64,000 nt of DNA from Lithobates sylvaticus (Eukaryota > Chordata > Amphibia > Anura > Ranidae). Below are positions 23,579-35,476 of this stretch, piece after piece. The number at the start of each line of letters is the position of its first letter. Position 1 is the first letter of the stretch. The notes beneath the pieces are model-generated. The model did not search any database. It saw only the letters and a program-made list of their open reading frames with translations, and was not told where the DNA came from. Position numbers and translations under genes: made by a program. The stretch spans positions 433,019,893 through 433,083,892 of the forward strand of contig CM053029.1 of NCBI GenBank assembly GCA_028564925.1, in the 5' to 3' direction.

Positions 23579-24517
23579 ATAAAGAGTAGAGATAAGACCC
23601 GAAGAACCCCAGGAGAGTTGGCAGGTATGCTCAAATGTGTTTTTCTGAAATGGATAAGAGGAAGTACGTCGGAGAGAAGCTATTTAATGTTGAAGCTGAA
23701 GAAAACTAAAAAACTCTGACTGGGGAGCATCGTAGGATTCACAAAAAACGCTCAAGGTCGGAGGGGACCGGGTAGTCAAAAAATGGCATACATGGGTAAA
23801 ACCATAGGAGGTCCACCAAGCGAACACCTAGGACTGGTCCAGACCGGGGGGAAATAAGGGGTTGTTGGTAATAGGTAATAAGGGCAGAAAGGGGGACATG
23901 AGGGAGCTCGAGTACCTCACTGAGTACCATAGCTTTAAGCTATGCTGCATTAATGGGCTCAAGGTCCCAGGACGTAGTTTCTGGGGAAGCCATAAAAGCG
24001 CCTATATAGAAAGAGGGGCACAATTAGGAAGCTCCAAGAACACCCATAAAGGAACATCAGCGGAGGCATGGAGCAGAGTCAGTTAAGAGATTTGAGCGGC
24101 CAGATAAAATTTGGAGATATAAGGAACCCCCAGGCCCCCTGTAACCTATGTATACAGAGAGTGGCCCTAGACATTCTAGGGTGTTTATTAGCCCAGATAA
24201 AGCATAAGATCCTGCTCTGGAGCAGGCGGAGGAAGTGTGGAGGGACTCACACAGATAATATACGGTAATAGTATAGGAGCTTACGTAAGATCGTAATTTT
24301 TACTGAATTGATATGGCCAAGACAGGTGTGGGAACTGCCAAGACTGCATCAAAGCAGTCAGTGATCGAAGTAAGGGATAATAATTGGTAGCGAACAGAGA
24401 GGAATAAGTAGGGGGTCAATCGGACTCCAAGGTAGTCAATGTACGAGGACACCCAGCGAAAAGGAAAGTGGGGTTGCAAGCACACGATCAGGTCGTGATC
24501 TATAGAGACTTTTAAAG

Positions 24518-24856
24518 CTACAGATTTTTCCAGATTGATACGAAGGCCCGATATAGCTGAGAAGCACGACAGAAGATGTAGCAGATTGGGAAGAGTCGGG
24601 GATTGGTCAAGGTCAGGAGGGCATTGTCTAGAAAGAGGCTCAATTTTAAGTTATGGCCTGCAAAGGGAACTTCAGTCACATTTGGGTCAGCCCGCAGTGC
24701 GAGTGGCAGGGGTTCTAGTGCCAAGAGAAATAAGGCTGGGGATAGAGGACAGCCTTGTCTCGTACCCCTGTAGACAGAGTAATGAGCAGAAAAGTACCTG
24801 GCATATTTGACCGACGCTGTAAGAGTAGAATATAAGGCTTTGATCCAGGTCAGCAC
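24518..24856 (-). pseudogene. LINE ORF2 RT catalytic part
   Basis: The minus-strand frame carries RGTRQGCPLSPALFLLALEP, the conserved RT block B' of L1-type elements. It is followed by the region of the active-site motif, here SLFLDNALLTL in place of the usual F-A-D-D, so a catalytic Asp is lost. It is separated from the upstream RT by the solo LTR 24887-25783. Confidence 0.8.
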
Positions 24857-24886
24857 GGCTTCACCAAAGCCCCAACGGGAAAGTAC

Positions 24887-25783
24887 TGTCAGGGCTGGGC
24901 TCAGCCCTTCCTTCTCTGGGCTGGCCGCTCAGCTGTCTGCTAATTGCCAGCTCCTATCTCTCCACAGTGACTCACCTGTTGATGATATCCTGCTCGTTAG
25001 TCCTGTCTACTTAAAGTGATTGTAAGGCTAATTGTCACATACTTACCTCCACTGTGCAGCTCGTTTTGCACAGAGTGGCCCCAAACCTGCTCTTCTGGGT
25101 CTCCCGGTGGCTCTCGCGGCTCCTCCCCACATCTGATAATTCCCTCGGAGAAGCGCTTCCCCGAGGAGGTTACCTTGCAGGCGCGCTCCCGAGTCCAGCA
25201 TTTACGTCTACAGGCACAGAATGCCGGACTTCGACTTGCCCCCCAGTGCCCGCATCATTGGATTTAATTGACAGCAGCGGGAGCCAATGGCTGCGCTGCT
25301 ATAAATCTATCCAAACAAGAGCCAGAGCCCATGGAGAAGGAGCCAGCGCGTCCCCGCTGACTGAATGAAGGGGTTCAGGTAAGTAAAATGGGGGGCTAGG
25401 GGGCCGGTGACTGCCAGGTGTTTTTTTTACCTTAATGCATAGGATGCATTAAGGTGAAAAAACACGTACCTTTACAACCCCTTTAAGGTGCCCAGTCCAG
25501 ATGATCTCTGCCTTGGCCTTGGTCAATTCTCTAGAGACGCTCTCCTGTGTACCTGTTAAAGATTTGCTTGGCTGACATTCCTTCTGGCTCCAAACCCTGC
25601 TTGCTGTTCTACTACGCTGTTCTCTGGCTCCCTGACGTTTTGGCTTGTCTGACTATACGTTCCGGTTCCTGAACTCTGGCTATGTTTTGACTACATTTAC
25701 TCCGTTTACCTTTTTTTTATTATTATTTAAAAAAGGGTGATTTAACTGTACTTCTGTCTCAGTCTTATTCATGGTTTCTGACA
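24887..25783 (+). mobile_element. Solo LTR (gypsy-like) inside the LINE RT region
   Basis: Starts TGTCAGGGCTGGG and ends ATGGTTTCTGACA, with the 5-bp target duplication AGTAC at 24882-24886 and 25784-25788. It carries a nested TTAA element (25011-25486); without it the LTR is about 420 bp. No internal genes remain. It is younger than the LINE it sits in. The strand is not certain. Confidence 0.75.
25011..25486. mobile_element. TTAA-flanked short DNA element in the solo LTR
   Basis: Begins TTAAAGTGATTGTAAGG and ends CTTTACAACCCCTTTAA, giving short inverted ends and TTAA at both sides. A related end is at 955-975. The TTAA target and the TTAAAG end fit Kolobok/T2-like or piggyBac-like elements. 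No coding capacity. Confidence 0.7.
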
Positions 25784-25837
25784 AGTACAAATTGTAGATA
25801 TTCCCAGGACAAGGTGTCAAAAGCCTTGTAGATGTCA

Positions 25838-26716
25838 GGGCAGCCATCAGGGGGGGGGGGGGGGGCAGCCCATACACATGTAGGGGGCATGGGTGTCCCG
25901 AGGGGCCCAGGCGCCTGGGACTCAAACAACGAGTTGTTGCTGCTGTTGTAACTTGCAATTGCAATTGCTAAAGCAGGTTGGCCACTGAGTGAGCCGATGC
26001 AGCTAACTTAGGTCCAGCTTCAGGGGGAAGGTGGAGTGATATCCTCTGCATTCCACCTCTCCCTGCAGACCAGATGCTGGTTTAGGCGCCATGCCAGTTG
26101 CAGTTCAGCCATAATGAAGAGCTGCACTGCTTGTAGCCTGCAGGACTGCTCAGTGCTCACATCATTGTTAGACATCACAATGGTAAATTGATTGACAATG
26201 TTGCTGGATGTGGGCCTGTGCTGTGGCTGTCTTTTTGTTGGATTGGGCTGTCTCTTTGCTATATGGGGAGTCTCCTTGCTATATGGGGATGTCTCTGTTG
26301 AATTAGGCCATCTCTTAGCTGGATTGGGATGTCCCTTTGCTGAATATATGAGGATGTCTCTTTGCTGAATTGGGATGTCTTTTTGCTGAATATATGTGAA
26401 TGTCTCTTTGCTGGATTGGGATGTCTGTTTGCTGAATTTATGTGGCTGTCTCTTTGCTGGATTGGGATGTCTCTTTGCTGGGTTGAGCCATCTCTTTGCT
26501 GAATATATGGGGAGGTCTCTTTTAATGGATTGGATTAATGTTCATATAGTAAGTTGTAAGAGTGTTAAAACAAAAGTGGGTGCACTGAAGGACTCGTGGG
26601 GTGGGTGGATTCAGTGGGACGGCCAGTGGGCGGGCCCTGGGGAATGTTAGTGGTCAGGCCTGGGGGGCCCAGGCCTAAAGCTGTGTTAGGGGCCCAATAA
26701 TTTCTGGTGGCTGCCC
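25838..26716. mobile_element. hAT-like non-autonomous element with internal minisatellite
   Basis: Inverted ends gggcagccatcag and ctggtggctgccc enclose 879 bp with no transposase frame. It contains a G run (about 25850-25864) and the minisatellite 26229-26522. It interrupts the LINE RT region. The superfamily is uncertain because I cannot define a clean target duplication. Confidence 0.5.
26229..26522. repeat. Degenerate minisatellite, ~20-24 bp unit
   Basis: Repeats of 'gatgtctctttgctggattgg' and 'gatgtctctttgctgaatatatg' type, roughly a dozen imperfect copies. Confidence 0.8.
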
Positions 26717-27033
26717 TGCCTAAGGACATCAGGTGAGGGCATCAAACCATGTTTTGGAGCGTTAAAGTAGTTGTCTAGGTGGAGAGCCAACATGGTAGAG
26801 AATGTCTTGTAATATAGGCCTGAAAACCAGCCCGGGCCTGGAGCTTTAGAGGGCTTTAGAGATTTAATTGCCTGGAGAACTTCAGCCTCTGAGATGTTGG
26901 CATTAAGGGCATTGTGAGCCCCTTCTGGAAGCTTAGGAGGGTTCAGTTCACAAAAGAAGTATTCGGCTTGATGTAGGGGAAATGGGCCTGGCTTGGCATA
27001 GAGCGAGGAAAGAAAATCAGAGAAGCCAGGCAA
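26717..27033 (-). pseudogene. LINE ORF2 RT N-terminal part
   Basis: The minus-strand frame has FCELNPPKLPEGAHNALNAN, then ISEAEVLQAIKSLKPSKAPG and GLYYKTFS. This is the block that opens the reverse transcriptase of L1-type elements (the I-x-x-A-I-x-x-L-K-x-x-K-A-P-G-P signature). It is cut off by the hAT-like insertion at 26716; the RT continues at about 25837-25789 (AFDTLSWEYLQF) and beyond 24886. Confidence 0.75.
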
Positions 27034-27333
27034 GATCTGTAGAGGATTGGAGCTAAGACCCCCTCCACGTCTGAAGTTGAACTGGTCTATATGGTTTTCA
27101 CACAGACTTCAGTTTCTTGGCCAACATGGGCCCAGGTTTATCAGTGCATGTATAATACATGTGTTTGGTCCACCATAAAGCCTTTTCATCTCAAGGGGTG
27201 CAAAGGAGATCCAATTCCGGGTATTGCGAGCCCTCCTGCAGTGGGGCGTGTCTTCCAAAGTGCATCCATTGCCGCTAAGATAGAATGACGTTCAGTGATG
27301 CAACGCTCTCTGTCCCGTTTTTACGCAAGGAAG

Positions 27334-28071
27334 CTAGATGATGTGGCCACGAATCATAGCCTTATGGGCCTCCCACAGGGACACAGCTGAAGTAGCCGAG
27401 CCCACGTTGTTGGCAAAGTATGTTTGTATAGAAGACTGGATATGCTGATAGGTGGCTTGCGTAATCAAAAGTGATTCATTAATCCACCAATGGAAGGGAC
27501 ATTTGGTGAGGTCCGAACGGGAAACAAGAAAGCCCAAGGGGTCATGGTCAGACCATGGTGAGGAAGGGATAGAGATCTTGCGAAATAGTGGAAGATGATG
27601 TACCTGCATTAAAACATGATCAATCCTACAAAAACTATCATGTGGGTTGGAATAGTACGTAAAGCCACGGTCATTAGGATGGAGCTCCTTCCGGACGTCT
27701 AACAACCCGAAGGTTTGGAGAACTGTGCACATTTAAGCCTAATGCGCCGGGTCATGAGAGGGAGTAGCCCCTTGCGCATATCGTCTGTTTAGAGCTGAAT
27801 TGAGGGCAATATTAGAATCGCCCATGAGAAGGAGTAAGCCCTTCTGGGGTTGGGAGACCACTCTACAGAGGTGTAAGAAAAACCAGTGTTGGAATATATT
27901 AGGTGCGTAGTAGGAAACAATAGTAACATCTTGGTCCCATAAAGTGCCCTGCAGAAGTAAGTATCGACCAATAGGATCTGCAATCTCCAGCACACAAGTG
28001 AATGGAAGATTGCGTTTGAACGCGATCAGAACACCTCTATGTTTCTCAGTGGCTGAGGCAGTATAGAACAA
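27334..28071 (-). pseudogene. LINE ORF2 apurinic-type endonuclease domain
   Basis: Two consecutive minus-strand frames (28071-27739, then 27732-27334) together cover an APE-like endonuclease. Visible: EKHRGVLIAFKRNLPF, VTIVSYYAPN, LLLMGDSNIALNS (the GDxN motif), CRIDHVLM and PWSDHDPLGF (the SDH motif). In L1-type elements this domain nicks the target DNA. The frame changes between the two parts at about 27735, so the protein is not continuous. Confidence 0.8.
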
Positions 28072-29482
28072 TGGATAATGCGGGGAGAGAAACCGAGGAG
28101 AGGAGGACTGAGAAAACCTGGTCTCCTGAAAACATACACTATCTACTTGTTGAGATTTAAGGTGGTGGAATACCTTAGATCACTTAAGGGAAGAATTGAA
28201 GCCATGGATGTTTTGGGAGTGACTTTTCATAAGGAGAGTAGCCATGCTGGGAAAAAGTGGAAACGCTCATGGGCAAAAAAAGGTCAACAGACGCCCCTGT
28301 CAATAAGTGGCTGATGTTCAGGCAAGGCCCAGGACCCTGGGAGAAGAGAAGCAAGGGAGAGGGAGAAGAAAAGGGAAAGAAAGAGGCAAATGGTGGCTGT
28401 AGAGAAAAAACACCAAATAGTTGGAATATATCCTGACTATAGAGGATGTCCAGGGGGGGTAGCTACACCACCGGACACATGACTGCAAATGTTAGCGTAA
28501 CAGTAGCTCCCATGGAGATAAAAATAGGGCATAAGGAAATTGCATGCCACAAATTATCGGAACCTAGCGTGTGTGGGAGGGGTGGGGACAAAGGGCTAAG
28601 GGTAGGGCCAGGAGAGGGAGGGACATAGGAAGTTAGGCTAGAGAAGGGGGATGGGAAAAAGGTATGCACCATGGGAATAAAAAGCCCCCTAAAAATCAGG
28701 GGAATCAACAGCAACCAACAGAACATTAACAGTGAACATGGAGTAGTAGCAATTTAGTCGGGGGGCAGGATTGTGCAAGCACCATGTCCACATTCCACCA
28801 AGGCCTGCCTGAGTTTCTGAATGACCAATAATATAAAAAATAACCACAGGCAATATAACGTTAATAAGATTGGGGGCCTCTACACCACCACCAACACTCA
28901 TAAAAAGGAGGGTAAGGCAGGGAGAGGGAGGGTGAAAAGAGGGAAGGGAGCGGGAAAGGGGTGAAGGGATTTGGGGGAGGAGGGGGAATAGGAAGGACGC
29001 AACAAAGGCAGGGAGGCCAACCCATACACAATGAAAAGCAATACAAATTGTAAAATACAACAGATCAGGACATAAGAAACACCACACATTAATTCAGCAT
29101 CGGTCAGTCCCATTGCCCACAAGACACCTTAGGGCTAACCAATGTAAAGCAAAAAGGCAGAGCTTAAGCTTAATGACAGGGGAGGGGGAAAACTCCAGGT
29201 CAAAGAGTAAAGATCAACAGGTGTCATTGAAACCCCATGGGGAGGTCTGCAGTGCATAGCAAGATCCTGAAATCCCAATAAGGATCAGGAAGCCCCTCGT
29301 AGCACAGATACAGTTTGCAGGTATGAGTTCCTTAAGGGTAGGGTGTAAATACCTATAAAACACAGTACAGTAGCAGTACATAGGTAGGAGGAAGAAGATG
29401 TTGAGGCCATCAGGGGTCCCCCTGTTGAACAGGTAACTTAAAGGGCCTTTCCGGAGATCAGAACATGAACAGTCACAACAGG

Positions 29483-29745
29483 GTTAAGCCCCATACACAC
29501 GCGCGGATTATCCGAGGACCAGGTCCGTCAGACCATGTCCGTCATACTTTGTCTGATGTTGGTTTTGCGTACACACGGTCGGACAAAGTTGTCGGAAAAT
29601 CCGATCATTCTGAACGTGGTGACGTTTGTTGCCTACGACGGGACTACGTAGAGGCTAGTAGCTGATTTTCGGTCTGATTTTTCAACAACATTGTCCGATC
29701 GGACAGAATCCATGCGAAAATCCGACCGTGTTTATGGGGCTTAAC
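29483..29745. mobile_element. Palindromic short DNA element, 'CATACACAC' family
   Basis: Left gttaagccccatacacacg, right cgtgtttatggggcttaac. It contains gtccgatcggac-type internal palindromes and lies in the LINE 5' region. Confidence 0.8.
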
Positions 29746-30136
29746 AGTAACAATAATAATAGTCGCACAGCCAAACTCACGAATGTAGATGCCAAATGCA
29801 GTACAGGCTCCAAAACAAGGATTCAGGAAAGCCTTCTTTTGAAGGTGGTCAGCCCGGATAGGAGCGCGGAGGGCTGGATCGTGTGGGCGTGCAATGGTGA
29901 GATCTCTTGTGGCCTGAGGGCCTCTCCCATAGACGGCTAAGCTGGCTAGAGGCCTCCTGGGATCCCGAGGGCCGCATCGGACCTGCACCGGAGCCTCCAG
30001 AGGGAAGGCTCCAAATGTTAACTGGGCCTCCTCAGGGATGCTGACAGGATGACTTTTGTCTTGGAAGTCGAAGGTTAGCCGAAAGGGAAGCCCCAGGTAT
30101 AATTAATGTGGCGATTCACAAGAACGGTAAATGGTT

Positions 30137-30505
30137 TCAATTGGCACCGTTTCTGTAGAGTAATCTGTGAAAGATCTGAAAAGAGCTCATAATGATGCCC
30201 TTCATTTGTGCATTTCCCCAATTCACTGATCTCTTTTGTGATCTGGGCTGAGAGTTTGGTAGTAGCGCTTGATCATTTTGCCTGTAACATTGTTTTAAAG
30301 CACCCCACAATGGTGGAGGCTGTGGTGGCCGCGGTGCATCCATAGTGCTCTCAGCATCAAAGAGCAAATCTGCCTCACCTGTCAGCAGGGGCGGCAGGAG
30401 CTCTAAACTCGAGGCCGGCACTTCTGGTGAGTCTGTGGGTGGGGAGGCCTCATCTTCCAGGTCGCGTGGCTTGGCGCTGGAGGCGCATTTAAAAACGCAT
30501 TTCAA
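30137..30505 (-). pseudogene. LINE ORF1 N-terminal fragment
   Basis: The minus-strand frame, 122 residues, is Pro/Glu/Asp-rich (DLEDEASPPTDSPEVPASSL, ESTMDAPRPPQPPPLW). It lies upstream of the ORF2 remnant in the right place for the start of a Tx1/L1-like ORF1. I recognise the composition rather than a domain. Confidence 0.4.
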
Positions 30506-30511
30506 AAATTT

Positions 30512-31195
30512 TTAACCACTTCAGCCCCAGAAGATTTGGCTGCTTAATGATACGGCACTGCGTCGCTTTAACTGACAATTGCGCAGTCGTGCGACGCTGT
30601 ACACAAACAAAAATTGATGTCCTATTTTCCCACAAATAGAGCTAACTTTTGGTGGTATTTGATCACCTCTGCGGTTTTTATTTTTTGCGCTATAAACAAA
30701 AAAAGACCGACAATTAAAAAAAAAAATATATATATATATATTTTGTACTTTTTGCTATAATAAATATTAAAAAAAAAATTCTTCATCAGTTTAAACCGAT
30801 ATATATTCTTCTACATATTTTTGGTAAAAAAAACACAATAAGCGTATATTCATTGGTTTGCACAAAAGTTATAGCGTGTACAAAATAGGGGATAGATTTA
30901 TGTCATTTTTATTATTATTATTATTTTTTTACTAGTAATGGTAGTGATCTGCGATTTTTATCAGGACTGCGACATTGTGGCAGGCAGATCGGACACTTTT
31001 GACACTATTTTGGGACCTTTTTTATACAGCGATCAGAGCTAAAATTGCCACTGATTACTGTATAAATGTCACTGGCAGGGAAGGGGTTAACAATAGGGGG
31101 CAATTTAAGGGGTTAACTGTGTTCCCTAGTTGTTTTCTAACTGTAGGGGGGATGGGACTGACTAGGAGCGGAGACCGATCGGTGCTCATCGGTCC
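30512..31195. mobile_element. TTAACCACTT-ended element, right end missing
   Basis: ttaaccacttcagccccaga at the left, then the same AT-rich core as 14009-14821. Runs to tcggtcccactt and is cut by Tc1 sequence. Confidence 0.7.
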
Positions 31196-31202
31196 CACTT
31201 AG

Positions 31203-31494
31203 GGCTGATTCCTCACCGTTCTCATGATCATTGAAGCTCCACAAGGTACAATCATGCATGGAGCCCCAGACCGAGGGAGATTGACAGTTATTTTGTGTTT
31301 CTTCCATTTGTGAATAATCACACCAACTGTTGTCACCCTCCCACCAAGCTGCTTGGCGATCATCTTGTAGCCAATTCCAGCATTGTGTAGGTCTACAATC
31401 TTGTCCCTGACATCCTTGGACAGCTCTTTGGTCTTGGCCATGGTAGAGAGATTGGAATCTTTTAACCTGGTGTCAAAACTGGATGTCTTGTCCA
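31203..31494 (-). pseudogene. Tc1-like transposase N-terminal fragment
   Basis: Minus-strand sequence encodes [20 protein letters not shown], then [20 protein letters not shown] and [16 protein letters not shown]. This is the paired-type helix-turn-helix DNA-binding start of Tc1 transposases. It stops before the catalytic DDE part, so it is a fragment. The transposase would bind the element ends. It lies between the decayed element at 30512 and the LINE tail at 31495. Confidence 0.85.
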
Positions 31495-31917
31495 TAAGGC
31501 ATTGCATGGACGTGGCCCAGAGTATGTGAAGGAAAAATTTGTCAAGTATGTGCCTACCCGATCCTTGAGATTTGCGAACTTGGTCATACTGAAGACTCCA
31601 AAATTCAAAAAGAAAATATGCGGAGGGAGAATGAGTGAAGTACAATTAGCTGAATTTTGGAACTCCTTGCCTCTGAAACTGAGACTTGAGGATTACTTTT
31701 TGAAATTTTGAAAGAAATTGAAAACTTTTTGTACAAGCTTTTGGAGTCACCTAATTTTAATTGGGGTGTGATGGACAGACTTCCTGGCTTTTATTTTGTA
31801 TGTTGTCATGCTGGTATGTTGGTTCTCTTAAGGTCTTTTAATGTCAATGTCTTTTTGTATTGCGCATCGAGGATTTGGGTAAGACTGCGTAGGTTAAGCA
31901 TTTTAATAAATAAATAA
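31495..31917 (+). mobile_element. LINE 3' end with (AATA)n tail (CR1/L2/Rex-like)
   Basis: The frame 31502-31711 has [20 protein letters not shown] and LAEFWNSLPLKLRLEDYF, the LINE C-terminal 'WNSLP..LR' block. The 3' end is aagcattttaataaataaataaa. 5'-truncated at about 31495, where a Tc1 fragment abuts. Confidence 0.7.
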
Positions 31918-32287
31918 ACCCTTTCACTGCCAGGTCCAAATGCCGTACAGACCTACAGAAGTGCCTGCAGGTGGACAAGCCTGCTCTGTTGTAAGCTCCT
32001 GGTCACTTCAGCGACCATAAACTTATATAAGAAATATTCAGCAGACTCTGCTGAACAAAACAATAGCTCTGATTAGCGGCTAAAAAGCCGCTGATCAGAG
32101 TTATTCAGCTAAAATCACCCCCCACTCCATAGTCGCCACCTCTCTACCTGTCACCCGCTGCTGCCCCCCCCCCCCCCCTCCTGCACTACAAAAAATGCCT
32201 GCTTTGCCCCCCCCACACTGTCCTCTGCCAACTCCATCTGTCCTCCCAGCACAAATTTTTTACCCCCCCAGCTTCAGCGCCCCCCTA

Positions 32288-32452
32288 GAGTTGCTACCTC
32301 ATCCCTTTAAATCCAAACACCTTTGAATTACACAGGTTCTGAGGCTAATTAAATGCAGATAAGGCACCAAGTGAGTTTAATTACCACCTCAATCAGCCAC
32401 AGAACCTGTCTAATTAATATGTGTTCAGGTTTAAAGGGATGAGGTGGCAACC
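32288..32452. mobile_element. Palindromic short element, ~165 bp
   Basis: gttgctacctcatcccttta at the left is inverted as taaagggatgaggtggcaac at the right. The middle has ggttctgaggctaattaa / cagccacagaacctg. Confidence 0.75.
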
Positions 32453-33363
32453 ATAGCGCCTCCCTGACAGCACGGATCTCCATGGATCTGTTGTAATTGC
32501 CACTCCCACCGGCATTTGAGTTCATTTTTTTATTCCCCTAAATGATGTTCCCTACGCTGGCACCCCCTTTGTCTTTTCGCATGGGCACGCTGGGCAGTTG
32601 CCTGGGGGGCCCCACCAACCAAGCATCATTTAGATGTCACAAAGTTCACTGCCGCATTGTGCCAGTGCTGTGCAATGGCGTCACCAGCGTGGGGCCTGAT
32701 GGGGCCACGACCCCCACAATTTTAGTCTGTGCCCCCCAAATTAAGTGCTGTAATGTTTTTGTATAACCAAAACAATGGCTGCTGGCTGGCGCCGCGGCTG
32801 TCCGAGTGTCCACCCGCTGATCGCTGAATGACTCATTATTGAGTGGCAATCTGTCAGGTGACGTCGTGTGACGGCCGCTGCTGTTGTTTATGGGAGTTGT
32901 AGTCCGCGGCAGCGGCTGCATTCACAAGCTCCCTGCTCCCGGGGGGTGGAGTCAGTCTGAGGAGAGCAGTGCAGCCAGCCTACTGCGTGCTACAACTCCC
33001 ATCGCTGCGGTCGGAATCCAGGATGTTTTGCCTGCCCCAGTGCCTCTGCTTGGCTGGACACTGTGTAAAAACACCACGTGACGTGGCTGGCTGGTGGGAC
33101 AGTAACAGTTCTGTGGAGTAGACCCCCGGCCAGGAGCAACATCATCCCCCACCCCCTAGGACTGGAGGAAGCCGTGGAGAAGGAGGAAGAGAGGACCTGT
33201 CCTGCTGCTGCTGAGCACTGAGTCTGCCGAGCAAGCTGAGGTGAGAGACCCTGATACCCCCACAGGATCAATCATCCCATCGATCTGCCCTCCATACACC
33301 TTATTTACCTTGCCCATGGCCTGTTAATCCTGCTGGAAGCTGCCCACGGCCTACAGGCCAGCA
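32453..33363. other. No gene seen
   Basis: GC-rich in 32860-33260, with short frames that I do not believe. Homopolymer C run before it at about 32164-32180. Confidence 0.4.
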
Positions 33364-33725
33364 GGACCAACAGACCATGGCCAGCAGGACCCATAGGCTA
33401 TTGTCTGCTCCCAGCAGGACCCACATGTCAGTGGCCAGCTCCCAGCAGGACCCACAGGTCAGTGGCCAGCAGGACCCACAGGTCAGTGGCCAGCAGGACC
33501 CACAGGTCAGTGGCCAGCTCCCAGTAGGACCCACAGGTCTGCAGCCAGCTCCCAGCAGGACCCACGGGTCAGTGGCCAGCAGGACCCACAGGTCCGCAGC
33601 TTGTGGGTCCTGCTGGGATCAGGCCACTGACCTGTGGGTCCTGCTGGCTACTGACCTGTGGGTCCTGCTGGCCACTGATCTGTGGGTCCTGATGGCCACT
33701 GACCTGTGGGCCGTGCTGGCCACTA
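33364..33725. repeat. 24-bp minisatellite with internal strand switch
   Basis: Units 'ggccagcaggacccacaggtcagt' (with longer variants holding agctcc) run on the plus strand to about 33600. From about 33600 the same unit continues as its reverse complement (gggtcctgctggccactgac). The array is thus a long hairpin. Confidence 0.9.
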
Positions 33726-34459
33726 GCCTAGGGTGACCAGAAGTCCCCGACACCGCCAGATTACAAATATCTCCCGCTTACACGCTTACACATAATTAGT
33801 GCTTTTGTGCTGTCCCATTTCAATCTGTAATTTCTTGTTTTTCAATTTCTTGCTTTTTAAGCTCGTGTTATATTGTCCAAACGTTGTGTTAATGTTTAAA
33901 CACTGATTTTGTTGGAAGTACCAATAAATATAGCCTTTTTTATTCTCGTGTGTGATTGTGTAGACAGGGCCCCAATGCACTGTATTGCCCAGGGGCCTAT
34001 AATACTCTTAAGATGGCATTTCCCCCCTTCCCAGTATGGATCTTGGTGGATCCGTTGCAATTGCCGGCTCCCTCCGCTGCCACTCCCGCCAGCAATTACA
34101 GTTAAACTTTTTTTTTTTTAAATGATGTCCTCTGCTGGCATCCTTATTACGCCCCCCCTCCCACTCACCGATCCCAGGCGGCCCCTCCATGCAGCTCTGC
34201 ATGCCGACAATCTCGGCAGCTGCTGCCTGGGAGATCGGCGAGTGCAGTGTCAGGATGGAAAGCGGGGGGGGGGGGGGGCGTTGCTGGTAAACATGTTTTT
34301 TACAATCCCTCCTTACTATTCCTTTCCTATCTGAACATAGTGAGCTTTCAGTACCGATCGCTCATATGTTCAGCTGTCATATATGTCAATAGTAAAAAAA
34401 ATAATTATAAAAAAAAAAGTGAAAAAAGTAAAAAAAAAATTGTAAAAATAAATCATAGC
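33726..34459. other. No gene seen; G run
   Basis: Unassigned, with a G run near 34265-34279. Confidence 0.4.
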
Positions 34460-34840
34460 AAGGCCCCTTTCACACAGGCACCTTCATGGGACGGAATCCG
34501 CTTGTTCAGTGGGGGGTCTGCTAATCCCCCGTGGATGACAGGTCAATCTCCACTCCGCTGTGCAGAGCAGAAACGGACACAGTCCCACCACCCTCTATGG
34601 GGAGATCGGTTGAAAACGGACCACATGTCCATTTTTATCCGATCATATTCGATCCGTCAGACAGATGGAAAATAGGACCTCCAACCATCAGTTCTTTTGA
34701 AGGCAGGATCGGATAGCGGCGGATGTCAACGGATTTGTCCCCGCTGACATCCACTGCTCCATGACTGGAGGGTCGATCAAGTCCGCCGGAAAAACTGACA
34801 GGTGGACGTGATCGGACATCTGGTGTGAAAGGGCCCCAAG
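34460..34840. mobile_element. Short DNA element, 'CCCCTTTCACAC' family
   Basis: Left aaggcccctttcacacagg, right ctggtgtgaaagggccccaa. Confidence 0.75.
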
Positions 34841-35034
34841 GGTAAATTTAGACATCCATCTAAATCGTCCTTGCCTCTAAAGCCCAAGACTACCCTTCAG
34901 AAGCTACTGACAGGCGGTGAGGGAGCAATGTGATGCCTCCTCACCACCTGTTTTAATCCCATTTTTGCCAACAAATGCACCGCAAGTGCATGCCGCCCCT
35001 CTCCCCAACCAAAAGTCTCAACAAAGCCTAAGGT

Positions 35035-35475
35035 CTTGTTCACGCAGGGCTTACCACTACAGGGCTGTGTTTAGCTGCAGAGGGTTGCACAGGTGTTACG
35101 TGCATCCCCATTCAGGCAGTCCCATTGATGTCAATTGGGACACAGCAGCTGCACGGGAATGCACAGGTGTTCCGTGCATTCCTGTGCAGGCAATCCCATT
35201 TATGTCAATTGGCATGCAGCAGCTGCAAGGATACAGCCACTGCTCCCAACTTGACATCCGTGTGGGTGCATATCCCTGAGCTCGCCCTGTCTGCGTTTGG
35301 GTCCATGCACCTACACCCACATGGATATCAGATCTGTCCTTGCAGCTGCTGTGTCCCATTTGACATGAATAGGACTGCCTGCACAGGGATGCACAGAATA
35401 CCTATCTATCCCCGTGCAGGCAAACATGGCCCTCCATGGGCGTATGCTTTAGTACACCCCACTGAACGAGGCCAT
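35035..35475. mobile_element. Foldback element with duplicated arm
   Basis: gcacaggtgttacgtgcatc...cagcagctgca (35087-35152) is repeated at 35161-35227 and appears inverted at about 35341-35402. Outer ends ttgttcacgcagg / cactgaacgagg. Confidence 0.5.
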
Positions 35476-35476
35476 A

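Larger units (their letters stand above)
22880..30510 (-). mobile_element. Tx1/L1-like LINE, decayed and interrupted
   Basis: A minus-strand non-LTR retrotransposon several kb long. In 5'-3' order: ORF1-like start at about 30505-30137; a short DNA element at 29483-29745; an inter-ORF region that is purine-rich on the plus strand (28080-29480); ORF2 endonuclease (28071-27334); RT start (27033-26717); a hAT-like insert; more RT; a solo LTR; RT (24856-24518); and the C-terminal part (23578-22884). Coding is broken into several frames, so it is inactive. The purine/pyrimidine-rich inter-ORF region resembles that of the plus-strand L1 at 45375-45540, supporting one family. Confidence 0.8.

Noticed and set aside
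28463-29122. Hydrophobic Pro/Phe/Leu-rich frames on the minus strand
   Set aside because: They come from the pyrimidine-rich inter-ORF region of the LINE, not from a membrane protein.
33301-33736. Repetitive 'QQDPQVSG' and 'LLATDLWV' protein
   Set aside because: Direct translation of the strand-switching minisatellite.
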